Program-made: the position numbers and the translations under genes | Assembly: GCA_964345975.1 (NCBI GenBank) | Contig: CAYFSS010000005.1 | Span: forward strand, 1-64,000 | Source: CAYFSS01 sp964345975 | GTDB taxonomy: Bacteria > Bacillota > Clostridia > Saccharofermentanales > Fastidiosipilaceae | Direction of reading: 5' to 3' | DNA: 64,000 nucleotides | Part shown: piece after piece, positions 44,609 to 54,269 of the stretch | Layout: every line of letters starts with the position of its first letter | Numbering within the stretch: the first letter of the stretch is position 1 | Notes under the pieces: model-generated | Database searches by the model: none | What the model was told of the DNA's origin: nothing | The model's input: only the letters and a program-made list of their open reading frames with translations

Positions 44609-44716
44609 AGGCACCTCTTTCGAGCCCAATATATCATCTTGAATTGCAGAAGCTTAAAGGAGAGATGATATGTTCATAAGCCCACTGTCCTATAATGACA
44701 ATAGGAGGCAAACGCA

Positions 44717-46360
44717 ATGAATGAAAGAAAAAAGATCTTGAGCCTCGACATGGGTGGTACGAACCTCGATGGCGTCGTTCTCGAGAATTTTCGCGTTACC
44801 AAGAGCATGAAAACGCCTATAGATCCTGATGATCTCACAGGATCCGTAACACGTTGCTTAGCCGAACTCACCGGTCGTGACGATCCTGAGAGCTGGACTG
44901 AAATTCACCTGTCGACCACTTTGACCACAAACTGCATCGCCCAGAGACGCCTCGATCCGGTGACCTTAGTGATCCAGGTAGGCCCGGGTTTGGTCGAAGA
45001 TTATGCCGCAGAAGGTCTGGATCTCCATGAGCTATCAGGAGCCATTGATCACCGGGGCATTGTGACGCAGAAGGTCTCAGATCGTGAACTGTCACAGCTG
45101 AGCACTGCGCTGAGACCGGATGACTTCCCGCAGCTGGCAGTCGTGTGCAAATTCGGCACGAGAAATCCGCAGTACGAACAAGAGCTGGCCTCGAAGCTTC
45201 GAGCGCCGTTTGAATCGGTGACCTTAGGACATTTGTTGTCGGGTTCCTTGAATTTTCCGCGTCGGGTGAGAACCGCTTGGTTCAATGCCGCTGTGACCCG
45301 AATCTTCAAACATTTTGCGATATCTGTGGAAGAAGGACTCCATGCAGCCGGCATTAAAGCACCGATCTATATCTTGAAGGCAGATGCCGGTACGTTACCC
45401 CTAGAGATTGCCAAGGAACAACCGGTCCAAAGCATTCTGTCAGGACCGGCAGCGAGTTACCTCGGATTTAGAGCCCTGATGCCGACGGAAGAAGATGCCA
45501 TTCTCCTGGATATCGGCGGCACCACAACGGATATCTTCTACCTCGTTGCAGGTGAGCCCTTGTTTGAAGTAGAAGGTGCAAGCATTGGTGGGTATAAGAC
45601 CTTGGTGCGATCTCTCTTTACCGATACGCTGGCCTTGGGAGGTGATTCTTTTGTCCATTGGGATGAAGGCGTGCAAATAGGGCCCGGGCGAAGTTCAACG
45701 CCCCCTACCCTAAGCGATGCTTATCGTCTCTTGGGTCGTCTATCAGACGATGCTGATCCATCGGTCTTTGAAAATTTCGCGAGAGACCATGGGCGAGAAC
45801 CTCAGGAAATGGCCCACGACGTCGCGAAGCTTGCTGCTCGCAAGATCTACGATACCGTTGAAGCACGTCTTCAAGAATTACACCGTCGACCTCTCTACAC
45901 CGTGCGTGAAGTCTTGGAAGATCGACGACTCGAACCAAACGTCTGGCAGGTTATCGGCGGCCCTGCTCATGCATTGAAGCCTGAATTGGATGAACTTCTC
46001 AGTCTTCCGGTCCAAGTTCCTGAACAAGCAGAGGTTGCCAACGCCATCGGGGCAGCCTATGCCCGACCGACGCAGATCCTAACCCTCCACGCGGATACGG
46101 AAGCCGGTGTACTCCGTATACCTGAGCTGGGTGTCCAAGAGCAAATTCGTCGCACGTACGATATGCCTTTGGCAAAAGAACGTCTGATGCATGAACTTTC
46201 GAACCAAGCTCGAAAGCTGGGTCTCTCCGAAGACAATATCGAGGTCATTGAAGAGCAACGCTTCCTGATGTTAGACGGCTTCCGGCAAGGTCTAAACCTC
46301 CGCCTCCAAGGTCAGATTCGTCCCGGCCTTATGTCCGAAGGAGTACCGCATGAAAGCTAA
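44717..46360 (+). CDS. Hydantoinase/oxoprolinase subunit A family protein
   Basis: 547 residues, AGGAGG before the ATG. Actin-like ATPase features: the first phosphate motif LDMGGTNLDG (10-19) and the second LDIGGTTTDIFYL near residue 265, followed by the hydantoinase-A body. Partners of type B are not in the window. Members hydrolyse cyclic amides such as 5-oxoproline or hydantoins with ATP. The gene overlaps the next by 11 bases, so the two are co-expressed. Substrate unknown. Confidence 0.83.
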   Translation: MNERKKILSLDMGGTNLDGVVLENFRVTKSMKTPIDPDDLTGSVTRCLAELTGRDDPESWTEIHLSTTLTTNCIAQRRLDPVTLVIQVGPGLVEDYAAEGLDLHELSGAIDHRGIVTQKVSDRELSQLSTALRPDDFPQLAVVCKFGTRNPQYEQELASKLRAPFESVTLGHLLSGSLNFPRRVRTAWFNAAVTRIFKHFAISVEEGLHAAGIKAPIYILKADAGTLPLEIAKEQPVQSILSGPAASYLGFRALMPTEEDAILLDIGGTTTDIFYLVAGEPLFEVEGASIGGYKTLVRSLFTDTLALGGDSFVHWDEGVQIGPGRSSTPPTLSDAYRLLGRLSDDADPSVFENFARDHGREPQEMAHDVAKLAARKIYDTVEARLQELHRRPLYTVREVLEDRRLEPNVWQVIGGPAHALKPELDELLSLPVQVPEQAEVANAIGAAYARPTQILTLHADTEAGVLRIPELGVQEQIRRTYDMPLAKERLMHELSNQARKLGLSEDNIEVIEEQRFLMLDGFRQGLNLRLQGQIRPGLMSEGVPHES

Positions 46361-47654
46361 ACATAAAACAGGACTCGTCTTCTTTCCCGCTTACGACTGG
46401 GCGATAAGCCCAAGTCATCCCGAGCGCCAAGAACGACTCCTATACACACAAGATCAATTGATGGAAGAGGGGATCCAAGACATCGAAGGGCTCACGATGG
46501 TGCGACCGGTCCCCTGCACAAATACCGACATTGAACGAGTCCACTTTGCGGTACCAAACGTTGCGCAGCGGTTGACGGACTCCCATAAGGTCTCGGTCGG
46601 AGGAGCCATCACTGCCTATGATCTGGTCTTCAGTGGCGAAGTCCAACGTTCTTTTGCCCTCATTAGACCCCCGGGACATCATGCTCATAGGATTGTCTAT
46701 GGGGATAGAGGCTTTTGTATTGTGAATAACGAAGCCATTGCGCTTGAGGCCATGCGACAACGCTATGGTGACCTGCGAGTTGCAATTGTGGATACCGACT
46801 GCCATCACGGGGACGGGACCCAAGACATCTATTGGAATGATCCCGACACGTTGGTGATCAACGTGCACCAGGATGGACGGACACTCTTTCCGGGGACAGG
46901 TCACTTAGACGAGCGTGGTGGCCCCGGGGCTTATGGGCTTACCGTCAATGTGCCGCTCCCACCCGGGACGGGAGAAGAAGGTTTCTTGAGCGTCCTGGAA
47001 AACGTCATCATGCCAATCCTTGAGTCGTACGAGCCCGATCTTATCATCAATTCAGCGGGTCAAGACAATCACTATTCGGATCCTTTGACCTCGATGAATT
47101 TCACAGCTCAAGGGTATGCCAAATTGACCGAGCGCTTGGCACCGGATATCGCTGTCTTGGAAGGTGGCTATTCCATTGAAGGCGCCCTCCCCTATGTGAA
47201 CTTGGGAATCGTGGCAGCTCTGGCAGGTTTAGATTACAGCAAGATCCGTGAGCCCAATTACGACCCGCTGCGTTTGAAGCAATCGCCAATCCTGACACGC
47301 AAAATTCATCGCATCGAGGAGCAAGTCATGGATCAGTGGCATCAACGCGACCGTGAAGCGCATCAGAAATTCCAAGGTCAAGACTTCGTTCGTGTGCCCA
47401 AGCATATCTTCTATGACACGGACGGGATCTTGGAAGAACAAGTCACGATGTACCGCGTTTGCAATCACTGTGCCGGATACCATGTCATCCAATCTACAAA
47501 TGGTCGAGAGCTCCAAGTTCTGGCAATCCATGTCCCTCGCAAAGCCTGCGACCGGTGTCGCAACGAAGCCCTGAGACGTTTTGAGAATGCCGAATCACGC
47601 TATTCTCATGTGTACTTACAAGACCGTCCAACGGACCGGTACCGTAGAAAGTAA
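46350..47654 (+). CDS. Histone-deacetylase-fold amidohydrolase with cysteine-rich C-terminal extension
   Basis: 434 residues, AAGGAG before the ATG. Residues 1 to about 310 match the AcuC/HDAC/acetylpolyamine amidohydrolase fold: RPPGHHAH (H110, H111), zinc ligands D150 and H152 in DTDCHHGDGTQ, SAGQDNHYSDP and EGGYS. The final 110 residues form an extra domain with CNHC and CDRC pairs, a likely zinc ribbon, ending in a basic tail. Known relatives deacetylate acetylpolyamines or acetylated proteins. The polyamine genes at 2771-5211 make an acetylpolyamine substrate conceivable. Confidence 0.83.
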   Translation: MKAKHKTGLVFFPAYDWAISPSHPERQERLLYTQDQLMEEGIQDIEGLTMVRPVPCTNTDIERVHFAVPNVAQRLTDSHKVSVGGAITAYDLVFSGEVQRSFALIRPPGHHAHRIVYGDRGFCIVNNEAIALEAMRQRYGDLRVAIVDTDCHHGDGTQDIYWNDPDTLVINVHQDGRTLFPGTGHLDERGGPGAYGLTVNVPLPPGTGEEGFLSVLENVIMPILESYEPDLIINSAGQDNHYSDPLTSMNFTAQGYAKLTERLAPDIAVLEGGYSIEGALPYVNLGIVAALAGLDYSKIREPNYDPLRLKQSPILTRKIHRIEEQVMDQWHQRDREAHQKFQGQDFVRVPKHIFYDTDGILEEQVTMYRVCNHCAGYHVIQSTNGRELQVLAIHVPRKACDRCRNEALRRFENAESRYSHVYLQDRPTDRYRRK

Positions 47655-47658
47655 TCCT

Positions 47659-48567
47659 ATGATCGACGTCACCATCCTCGGAACCGGGGGCATGCTCCCG
47701 ACGGCCAACCGCCATTTAAGCTCAGCACTCGTGCGAAATGAGGGACGGATCGCCCTCATCGATTGTGGTGAGGGGACTCAGGTGGCTTTTCAATCGTATG
47801 GTTGGACGCTCCATCGCATCGACCTTATCTTGCTCACTCACCTCCACGCCGATCACGTGTTGGGACTTCCGGGTCTCCTTATCACAATGGCAAATCAAGG
47901 GCGTAAAGATCCCCTTACCATCGTGGGACCCGAGCATACTCTTCACGTCGTCCGAAGTCTTTCCGTCATTACGCCGTTGACGTTTCGAGTAAATCTCTTA
48001 GAGCTCCCCAAGGTCACGGGACTTCAGCTGGGAAATATGGCGGTAACAGCGGTCCCGATGGATCACGATATCCCTTGTTTCGGATATCGCTTCGATCTCC
48101 CCAGGCCTCGGAAGTTCTTACCGGACCGGGCGTTGGAACTAGGTATCCCTCAAGAGCTCTGGTCGAAGTTGCAAGCAAATGAAACGGTGCGTAAGGGGTT
48201 TAAGAGGTGGACACCCGATCAGGTCTTAGGTCCGAAGCGTGAAGGCTTGTCCCTCATGTATGCAACCGATACTCGTCCCAATGAAAATCTTCTCGAAGCT
48301 TCGCGTGAGGTTGACCTCCTCATCTGCGAAGGCATCTACGGGGTAGAGGACAAGGACGAAGAGGCTCTTCGTAAGGGGCATATGTCTGTCTGGCAAGCGC
48401 TGGAGTTAGCGCAGAAAACCGGTGTCAAAGAGTGTTGGCTGACGCACTTTAGTCCGTCTTTTATAGATCAGGAGAAGGTCGCTCCGCGGATCGAGGAACG
48501 TTCAGGGGGCTTTTGTAGTTTCGCGTTCGATGGACGATCGACGACGCTCGAGTATGTTGGTGAATGA
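47659..48567 (+). CDS. rnz: Ribonuclease Z
   Basis: 302 residues from ATG 47659, four bases after the preceding stop; the ribosome site is weak (AGAAAG), suggesting coupling. The metallo-beta-lactamase motif THLHADHVLGLPG, DCGEGTQ, YATDT and THFSPS (the His of the RNase Z C-terminal motif) are present. It cuts the 3' trailer from tRNA precursors. Confidence 0.93.
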   Translation: MIDVTILGTGGMLPTANRHLSSALVRNEGRIALIDCGEGTQVAFQSYGWTLHRIDLILLTHLHADHVLGLPGLLITMANQGRKDPLTIVGPEHTLHVVRSLSVITPLTFRVNLLELPKVTGLQLGNMAVTAVPMDHDIPCFGYRFDLPRPRKFLPDRALELGIPQELWSKLQANETVRKGFKRWTPDQVLGPKREGLSLMYATDTRPNENLLEASREVDLLICEGIYGVEDKDEEALRKGHMSVWQALELAQKTGVKECWLTHFSPSFIDQEKVAPRIEERSGGFCSFAFDGRSTTLEYVGE

Positions 48568-48750
48568 GTTTCGCATGGGCTAACAAGTTTATTAAGGTTT
48601 ATGAATTGTGATCTCTTAGCCATGTAATGAAGAACATGTAATGAAGAAATAGAGCTAAATCTCTACATTTTGTGAGATACTTGCAAGAATTTCTTAGCAC
48701 TTAAGAGCTTAAAGAGCTATTGATGATTGAGCCAAGAGGAGGGCTATTTC

Positions 48751-50034
48751 ATGCACGACACGAGAATTGAAACGAAATGCGTCCAAGGAGGCTACACGCC
48801 TCAAAACGGTGATCCGCGCCAAGTTCCCATCATTCAGAGCACGACGTTCCGATATGACACCGGCGAGGACATGGCCAAATTGTTTAACTTGGAAGCCAGT
48901 GGATATTTCTATTCTCGTCTGCAAAACCCCACGAACGATAACGTCGCAGCAAAGATATGCGAACTCGAAGGTGGTACCGCAGCGATGCTTACGTCTTCAG
49001 GGCAAGCTGCTTCTTTCTACAGCGTCTTTAATCTCGCCTCCGCCGGTGACCACGTCATCTCAACCTCTGCTATCTATGGGGGCACCTACAATCTCTTCAA
49101 TGTCACCATGCGTCGGATGGGGATAGACTTCACCTTCATCGATGCCCATGCGCCGATCGAGCAACTAGCTGAAGTTTTCCGGCCAAATACGAAGGCGGTC
49201 TTTGCCGAGACTCTCGCGAATCCTGCCCTCACCGTCCTCGACATCGAGAAGATTGCTAAGCTCGCCCACGATCATGGTGTGCCGCTCATCGTGGACAACA
49301 CCTTCCCTACCCCTTACAACTGCCGACCCATCGAATGGGGTGCCGATATCGTCGTCCATTCCACCACGAAATACATGGACGGTCACGCATCTGCTGTGGG
49401 TGGCGCCATCGTCGATTCCGGCAACTTCGATTGGACTAAGGATCCGGAGAAGTTCGCAGGTCTCGTCGAGCCTGATGAGAGTTACCACGGTTTGTCCTAT
49501 ACCAAGAACTTCGGTTTAGGCGGCGCTTACATCACAAAAGCCACGGCCCAGCTAATGCGGGATCTTGGCTCAACCCCCTCGCCCCAGAGTGCTTTCTACT
49601 TAAATCTCGGACTTGAATCCCTCCACGTCCGCATGGCCCGCCACAATGAAAATGGACTCAAAGTTGCCCAGTTCCTCGAAAATCATCCCAAGATTGCTTG
49701 GGTCACATATCCCGGACTCGAAGGCAACGCCGACTACAAGCTCGCTCAGAAATATCTCCCGAACGGCTGCAGCGGTGTCGTAAGTTGCGGTGTTCTTGGG
49801 GGAAGTGAAGCCGCAGAGAAACTGGCGACAAGCCTTAAAGTCTTTGGCATCGCTACGCATGTTGCCGATGCCCGTTCATGCTGCCTCCATCCGGCCAGCA
49901 CAACACATCGTCAGCTAAGCGACGAAGAGTTGGCACAAGCAGGTGTCTCCCCTGATCTCCTTCGTCTCTCGTGCGGAATCGAACATAGCGACGACCTGAT
50001 TGCTGATCTTGAACAGGCACTTGCTCAGATCTAG
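48751..50034 (+). CDS. metY: O-acetylhomoserine sulfhydrylase
   Basis: 427 residues from ATG 48751, preceded by GAGGAGGG; an upstream start at 48727 is unsupported. Cys/Met-metabolism PLP family: YSRLQNPTNDNVAAKICELEGG at the start, VDNTFPTPYNCRP, and the PLP lysine in HSTTKYMDGH. It makes homocysteine from O-acetylhomoserine and sulfide. The downstream metA supplies the acyl-homoserine. A 13-bp direct repeat (catgtaatgaaga) lies upstream near 48621-48647. Confidence 0.92.
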   Translation: MHDTRIETKCVQGGYTPQNGDPRQVPIIQSTTFRYDTGEDMAKLFNLEASGYFYSRLQNPTNDNVAAKICELEGGTAAMLTSSGQAASFYSVFNLASAGDHVISTSAIYGGTYNLFNVTMRRMGIDFTFIDAHAPIEQLAEVFRPNTKAVFAETLANPALTVLDIEKIAKLAHDHGVPLIVDNTFPTPYNCRPIEWGADIVVHSTTKYMDGHASAVGGAIVDSGNFDWTKDPEKFAGLVEPDESYHGLSYTKNFGLGGAYITKATAQLMRDLGSTPSPQSAFYLNLGLESLHVRMARHNENGLKVAQFLENHPKIAWVTYPGLEGNADYKLAQKYLPNGCSGVVSCGVLGGSEAAEKLATSLKVFGIATHVADARSCCLHPASTTHRQLSDEELAQAGVSPDLLRLSCGIEHSDDLIADLEQALAQI

Positions 50035-50080
50035 GTTTAAGGTTTAATTCTGCAACAGTTTTGGAGAGGAACCTGTCATC

Positions 50081-51010
50081 GTGCCCATAAGAATTCCCAA
50101 CGATCTTCCTGCGACAAAAGTCCTGACGAAAGAAAACATCTTTGTCATGACAGAGACACGGGCCCTGTCACAGGACATTCGCCCTTTGAAGATTCTCTTA
50201 TTGAATCTCATGCCGAAAAAGATTGAGACAGAGACGCAGCTCTCTCGTCTCTTGGGAAACACATCACTCCAAGTTGAATTGGAGCTCATGCGCACGAGCA
50301 CGTACCAGGCGAAGAATGTCTCCACAGAACACCTCATCTCTTTCTATAAGACGTTCGACGAAATGAAACATAGGAAGTTCGACGGTCTCATCATCACCGG
50401 CGCACCGGTGGAACACTTAGAATTTGAAGAGGTCGATTACTGGGACGAATTGTGTGACATTATGGAATGGTCTAAGACCCATGTTCACAGCACCTTCCAT
50501 ATTTGCTGGGGCGCTCAGGCAGGCCTCTATTATCACTATGGGATTCCTAAAATCCCTCTGGACGAAAAGATGTTTGGGATCTTTCCCCATAAGGTCGATT
50601 ATCCACGATCTATCTTATTTCGCGGCTTCGACGAAACGTTCATGGTGCCCCATTCCAGGCATACGACGGTTCTTGCTGAAGACATCGAGGCTGTCCCGGG
50701 CTTGAAGATTCTTGCCTCGTCTCAAGAAGCCGGTGTCTATGTCGTAAAGACGCCCCAGAGCAGGCAGATCTTTGTGATGGGTCACTCCGAGTATGACCGG
50801 ATGACCTTGCACAATGAATATATCCGCGATCTGGAACGAGGAGATGAGATCAAGCCGGCGGTCAATTACTATCCTAACGATGATCCCACGTTGGAACCTA
50901 TCCTTAGCTGGCAAGCTCATGCGAATCTGCTCTACAGTAACTGGCTGAACTACAATGTCTACCAGACGACGCCGTATGATTTGGAGAAGCTGCCGGGGAC
51001 GAAGAAGTAG
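50081..51010 (+). CDS. metA: Homoserine O-acetyltransferase (MetA type)
   Basis: 309 residues with a GTG start at 50081; GGAGAGG lies 11 bases upstream, rather far. Catalytic C142 in FHICWGAQAGLYYHYG and the H/E pair in MGHSEYDRM are visible. Residue 111 is glutamate (TGAPVEHLEF), which in this family is associated with acetyl-CoA rather than succinyl-CoA use. That agrees with the O-acetylhomoserine enzyme encoded just upstream. Confidence 0.94.
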   Translation: MPIRIPNDLPATKVLTKENIFVMTETRALSQDIRPLKILLLNLMPKKIETETQLSRLLGNTSLQVELELMRTSTYQAKNVSTEHLISFYKTFDEMKHRKFDGLIITGAPVEHLEFEEVDYWDELCDIMEWSKTHVHSTFHICWGAQAGLYYHYGIPKIPLDEKMFGIFPHKVDYPRSILFRGFDETFMVPHSRHTTVLAEDIEAVPGLKILASSQEAGVYVVKTPQSRQIFVMGHSEYDRMTLHNEYIRDLERGDEIKPAVNYYPNDDPTLEPILSWQAHANLLYSNWLNYNVYQTTPYDLEKLPGTKK

Positions 51011-51035
51011 GCTGCTTTGATCGTTGAGGCTATGA

Positions 51036-51057
51036 GGCTCCTAACGGAGCCTTTTTT
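51036..51057 (+). terminator. Rho-independent terminator after metA
   Basis: GGCTCC (51036-51041), loop TAAC, GGAGCC (51046-51051), then six T. Ends the metYA unit. Confidence 0.92.
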
Positions 51058-51170
51058 CTATTGGTAAAATTGAATAAGTTAAGTCATCGATCGCCAAGTT
51101 CACAACACACATCACCAGATGACTTAGTTCTTTTTAGCACTAGTCTGCTCTAATTCAAGGAGGAGAATCT

Positions 51171-51821
51171 ATGAGAATTCACGAAAGCTTTCCCATCAAA
51201 GAAGTAAAACCTTTAAAGAAGCGATCCTTAAATCCCGGGACCATCCTCGCTCCTATCCCGGCTGTCTTAGTATCGACAGCCTTCGGCAAAGAGGGGGAGC
51301 TATGGGATAGACCCAATATGGCGACCTTTGCTTGGACCGGGGTCATCAACAGTGATCCACCCATGGTGAGCTTAGGAGTTAGACCATCCCGTTACACCCT
51401 TGAAGCCATTGAGGCGACGAAAGAATTTGTCATCAACCTGATCTCGGAAGAGCTCAATCCTCACTGTGACTATTGTGGCGTCGTATCAGGAAGAGATATC
51501 GATAAATTTGATAGAACGGGTTTAACACCCACGAAAGCCAGTGGTCTCCATATTGCTCCGGCGATAGCCGAGAGCCCTTTGACACTCTCTTGTCGCGTGA
51601 TCGACAAGAAAGATCTGGGCAGTCATGTTCATTATATGGCTGAGGTCGTTGGTGTCGATGCAGCAGAAGTTCTCTTTGATAAGGCCGGAGCACTCCATCT
51701 CGACAGAGCACGATTAGTCTCATATGTTCATGGAGACTATTATTCACTCGGTAAGAAGTTGGGATTCTTTGGTTACTCCGTAGCGAAGCCTGATGTATTG
51801 AAACGACGGATGGAGTCCTAA
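51171..51821 (+). CDS. Flavin reductase-like FMN-binding protein
   Basis: 216 residues, AAGGAGGAG before the ATG. The flavin-reductase/flavoredoxin split-barrel pattern is visible: PIPAVLVSTAFGKEGE, NMATFAWTGVINSDPPMVSLGVRPSRYT, FVINL and the C-terminal HGDYYSLGKKLGFFGYS. It binds FMN and transfers electrons. Possibly a partner for redox enzymes. It is monocistronic and lies 246 bases before the Nqr-like operon; no link is shown. Confidence 0.83.
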   Translation: MRIHESFPIKEVKPLKKRSLNPGTILAPIPAVLVSTAFGKEGELWDRPNMATFAWTGVINSDPPMVSLGVRPSRYTLEAIEATKEFVINLISEELNPHCDYCGVVSGRDIDKFDRTGLTPTKASGLHIAPAIAESPLTLSCRVIDKKDLGSHVHYMAEVVGVDAAEVLFDKAGALHLDRARLVSYVHGDYYSLGKKLGFFGYSVAKPDVLKRRMES

Positions 51822-52067
51822 GAGGATGGAGTCATAAAACGCATGAATCTGCGCTCATACCATCATTCCTAAGATATGCCCCGGCATATCTCTAATTTCC
51901 TATGTTTCTGAACTTGAAAAGAGTGTAGCGACGAGAATCAAGGTAGCGTTATCTGCTAATTGCCAGCCTCTTACACTTCTTAAAATTAGGCAAGACTTCC
52001 TTAACAATTCTGCTATCATGCAATGGATAAATGAATAGAAAGCCGACAGATTAGAAATCAGGTGTTT

Positions 52068-53036
52068 ATGAATCTTCGTGATCACTTCATGCCTCAACTC
52101 ATGATGAGGCGTGTTCTTTATTCCCTCATCCCCGTCTTCCTTTTTGCGCTTTGGCAATATGGCTGGCGTCTTGTTGTGCTCTTGTCCATCGTGACAATTG
52201 CCGGGATCTTAGGGGAATTTTGGGTTATGCGTCTCATCCAGCGGGATAAGGTCAAAGTGACAGAATCCGTGCTGGTGACATGCGTCCTTTACACCCTCAC
52301 CCTCCCACCGATGACCCCCTTTTATATTGCCGTTCTAGGGATTCTCTTTGCCGTAATTTTTGGAAAAGGGATCTTTGGGGGTTTCGGGCGAAACTTCTTC
52401 AACCCGGCGCTTGTCGGACGATGCTTCGTCTACATTTGCTTTCCGGCGGCTCTCACAAATGAGTGGGTTGCTCCGTTTAGTCAATTTCCGGGAGGTTTTG
52501 CAGCCTTTGCACCAAACATCGATGCCATGGTGACCGCAACCCCTATGTTGGCCATAAGAGAGGGAGGCGACGTACCAAGTCTCCTTGAACTTGTGCTCGG
52601 CACTCATGCCGGATCGTTGGGCGAATCCTCCGCGATCCTCATCGTGGCAGCCGCCATCTACCTCATTGCAACGAAGACAGCTTCCTGGAAGATCATGCTG
52701 TCGACTCTCATCGGTGGCCTGGGATCAGCCACGGTCTTCCAACTCCTAGGCGGGAATGTTTCACCGCTGGAGACCGTGCTCTTGACGGGTGGGCTTTTGT
52801 TTGCCGCCGTCTTTATGGCAACCGATCCAATCTCGGCACCCAAGGATGAAACGGTGAAGGTCATCTATGGACTCCTCATCGGCATCTTTGCCCTAACCAT
52901 TAGAGTCTTTGGAGTCTTTATTGAAGGAGCAATGTTTGCTGTCCTTATAACGAATGCTCTGACTCCGCTAATGGAACGGCAGGTCAAGGCTTTTCGCGAG
53001 TATCGTAAGAACAAATCCATGGAGGTACAAGCATGA
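52068..53036 (+). CDS. nqrB: NqrB/RnfD-type ion-translocating subunit
   Basis: 322 residues from ATG 52068 (a GTG at 52062 adds two residues; AGGTG is close). About nine to ten membrane segments. NFFNPALVGRCF and MATDPISAP are typical, and the FMN-attachment threonine is T158 (T160 from the GTG) in VTATPM. The closest wording is NqrB (NPALVGR), but it lacks the long NqrB N-terminus and is RnfD-sized. First gene of a five-gene operon. Confidence 0.85.
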   Translation: MNLRDHFMPQLMMRRVLYSLIPVFLFALWQYGWRLVVLLSIVTIAGILGEFWVMRLIQRDKVKVTESVLVTCVLYTLTLPPMTPFYIAVLGILFAVIFGKGIFGGFGRNFFNPALVGRCFVYICFPAALTNEWVAPFSQFPGGFAAFAPNIDAMVTATPMLAIREGGDVPSLLELVLGTHAGSLGESSAILIVAAAIYLIATKTASWKIMLSTLIGGLGSATVFQLLGGNVSPLETVLLTGGLLFAAVFMATDPISAPKDETVKVIYGLLIGIFALTIRVFGVFIEGAMFAVLITNALTPLMERQVKAFREYRKNKSMEVQA

Positions 53037-53638
53037 AGAAAGGATATGTCTACACCATCGTCTTCATGTTGGCCGTCAGCGTATTCTTCACGGCCATCCT
53101 TGCTACGACCGATACGGTCTTGAAAGATCGCATCGAATTGAATGAAGAATTTGCAGCTCAACAAGCCATTCTTGACAGTCTCGGGATCGAGGGTTCAGAT
53201 GACCCGGAAGAAGTCGCAAAGATCTTCGAAGACCAACTTGTGGCCGAGACGGTCAACGACAAGACCTATTACCGTCAGATTGATACAGATGGCGAAACAG
53301 TTGCATACTCTGTGCCCTATGTTGGCTCAGGACTCTGGGGAACCATTCGTGGCTACATCGGAGTGTCCGATGATCTTCAAACGATGCAAGGGATCGTCTT
53401 TACGGAACAAAATGAGACGCCCGGCTTGGGGGGTCGTATCCAAGAACCTGAGTTTAGAGATCAATTCCGCGGGATGGATATTTCCCAAGGTGCCCCTAAT
53501 CGTTATGGCACGTTCGGGGGTGTGGAAATCGATGCCATCACGGGAGCTACCGGTACTTCTAACTCCATTTTAGGCATCTTACAGGACATTGCGGATGACG
53601 TTTTACCTGAACTAGCAGCAGCCATCGGATTGGAGTAG
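53033..53638 (+). CDS. nqrC: NqrC/RnfG-type subunit with covalent FMN site
   Basis: 201 residues, start overlapping the previous stop as ATGA. One N-terminal membrane segment, then the FMN-binding domain with PGLGGRI and the attachment motif TGATGTS (170-176), T175 being the expected flavinylated residue. Its length matches RnfG better than NqrC (about 260). Attachment needs an ApbE-type flavin transferase, which is not in the window. Confidence 0.87.
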   Translation: MKKGYVYTIVFMLAVSVFFTAILATTDTVLKDRIELNEEFAAQQAILDSLGIEGSDDPEEVAKIFEDQLVAETVNDKTYYRQIDTDGETVAYSVPYVGSGLWGTIRGYIGVSDDLQTMQGIVFTEQNETPGLGGRIQEPEFRDQFRGMDISQGAPNRYGTFGGVEIDAITGATGTSNSILGILQDIADDVLPELAAAIGLE

Positions 53639-53642
53639 AAGC

Positions 53643-54269
53643 ATGGCCAAAGAAAATACTCGTTCCATCATTCAAAGAAATCTATTCACGGAGAACCAGG
53701 TGCTGGCTCAGATCCTGGGAATCTGTTCCGCCTTGGCTGTCACAAACAATATGTCAAACTCGTTGGTCATGGGTTTGGGTGTCTCATTCACAACAATGCT
53801 ATCTTCCTTCACCCTCTCCATCATGCGCGAATGGATTCCCCGGCGCATCAGGATGCTGGTTCAAACGCTTGTCATCGCAAGCTACGTCATCCTGGTCGAT
53901 ATTGTGCTGCAGGCTTTCTTGCCGGAGATTTCAACGCAACTTGGGCCCTACGTCAGCCTCATCATCACGAACTGCATCGTCATGGGGAGAGCTGAAGCCT
54001 ATGCTCAACAAAACTCCCCCATTCCCGCAGGACTCGACGGACTCTTCTCCGGCCTAGGGTATACCTTGGTTTTAATGTTCATCTCAGCCATAAGGGAACT
54101 TCTGGGCTTCGGCAGTCTCTTCGGCTATCGGATCATGCCTGATTCCTTTGAACCGTGGACCTTCATGATCATGCCTCCAGCGGCTTTCTTCATCATCGGT
54201 TGCATGATTTGGTTTATCTCCGCTCGTGCCGCTAAGAAGAATGAAAAGAAAGAAGGGCAACGCTCATGA
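53643..54269 (+). CDS. nqrD: NqrD subunit
   Basis: 208 residues, six membrane segments. The NqrD pattern is clear in NCIVMGRAEAYAQQNSPIPAGLDG and AIRELLGFGSLFG. C28 and C111 occupy positions of the cysteines that bind an iron centre between NqrD and NqrE. Hydrophilic C-terminal lysine-rich tail overlaps the next start. Confidence 0.9.
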   Translation: MAKENTRSIIQRNLFTENQVLAQILGICSALAVTNNMSNSLVMGLGVSFTTMLSSFTLSIMREWIPRRIRMLVQTLVIASYVILVDIVLQAFLPEISTQLGPYVSLIITNCIVMGRAEAYAQQNSPIPAGLDGLFSGLGYTLVLMFISAIRELLGFGSLFGYRIMPDSFEPWTFMIMPPAAFFIIGCMIWFISARAAKKNEKKEGQRS

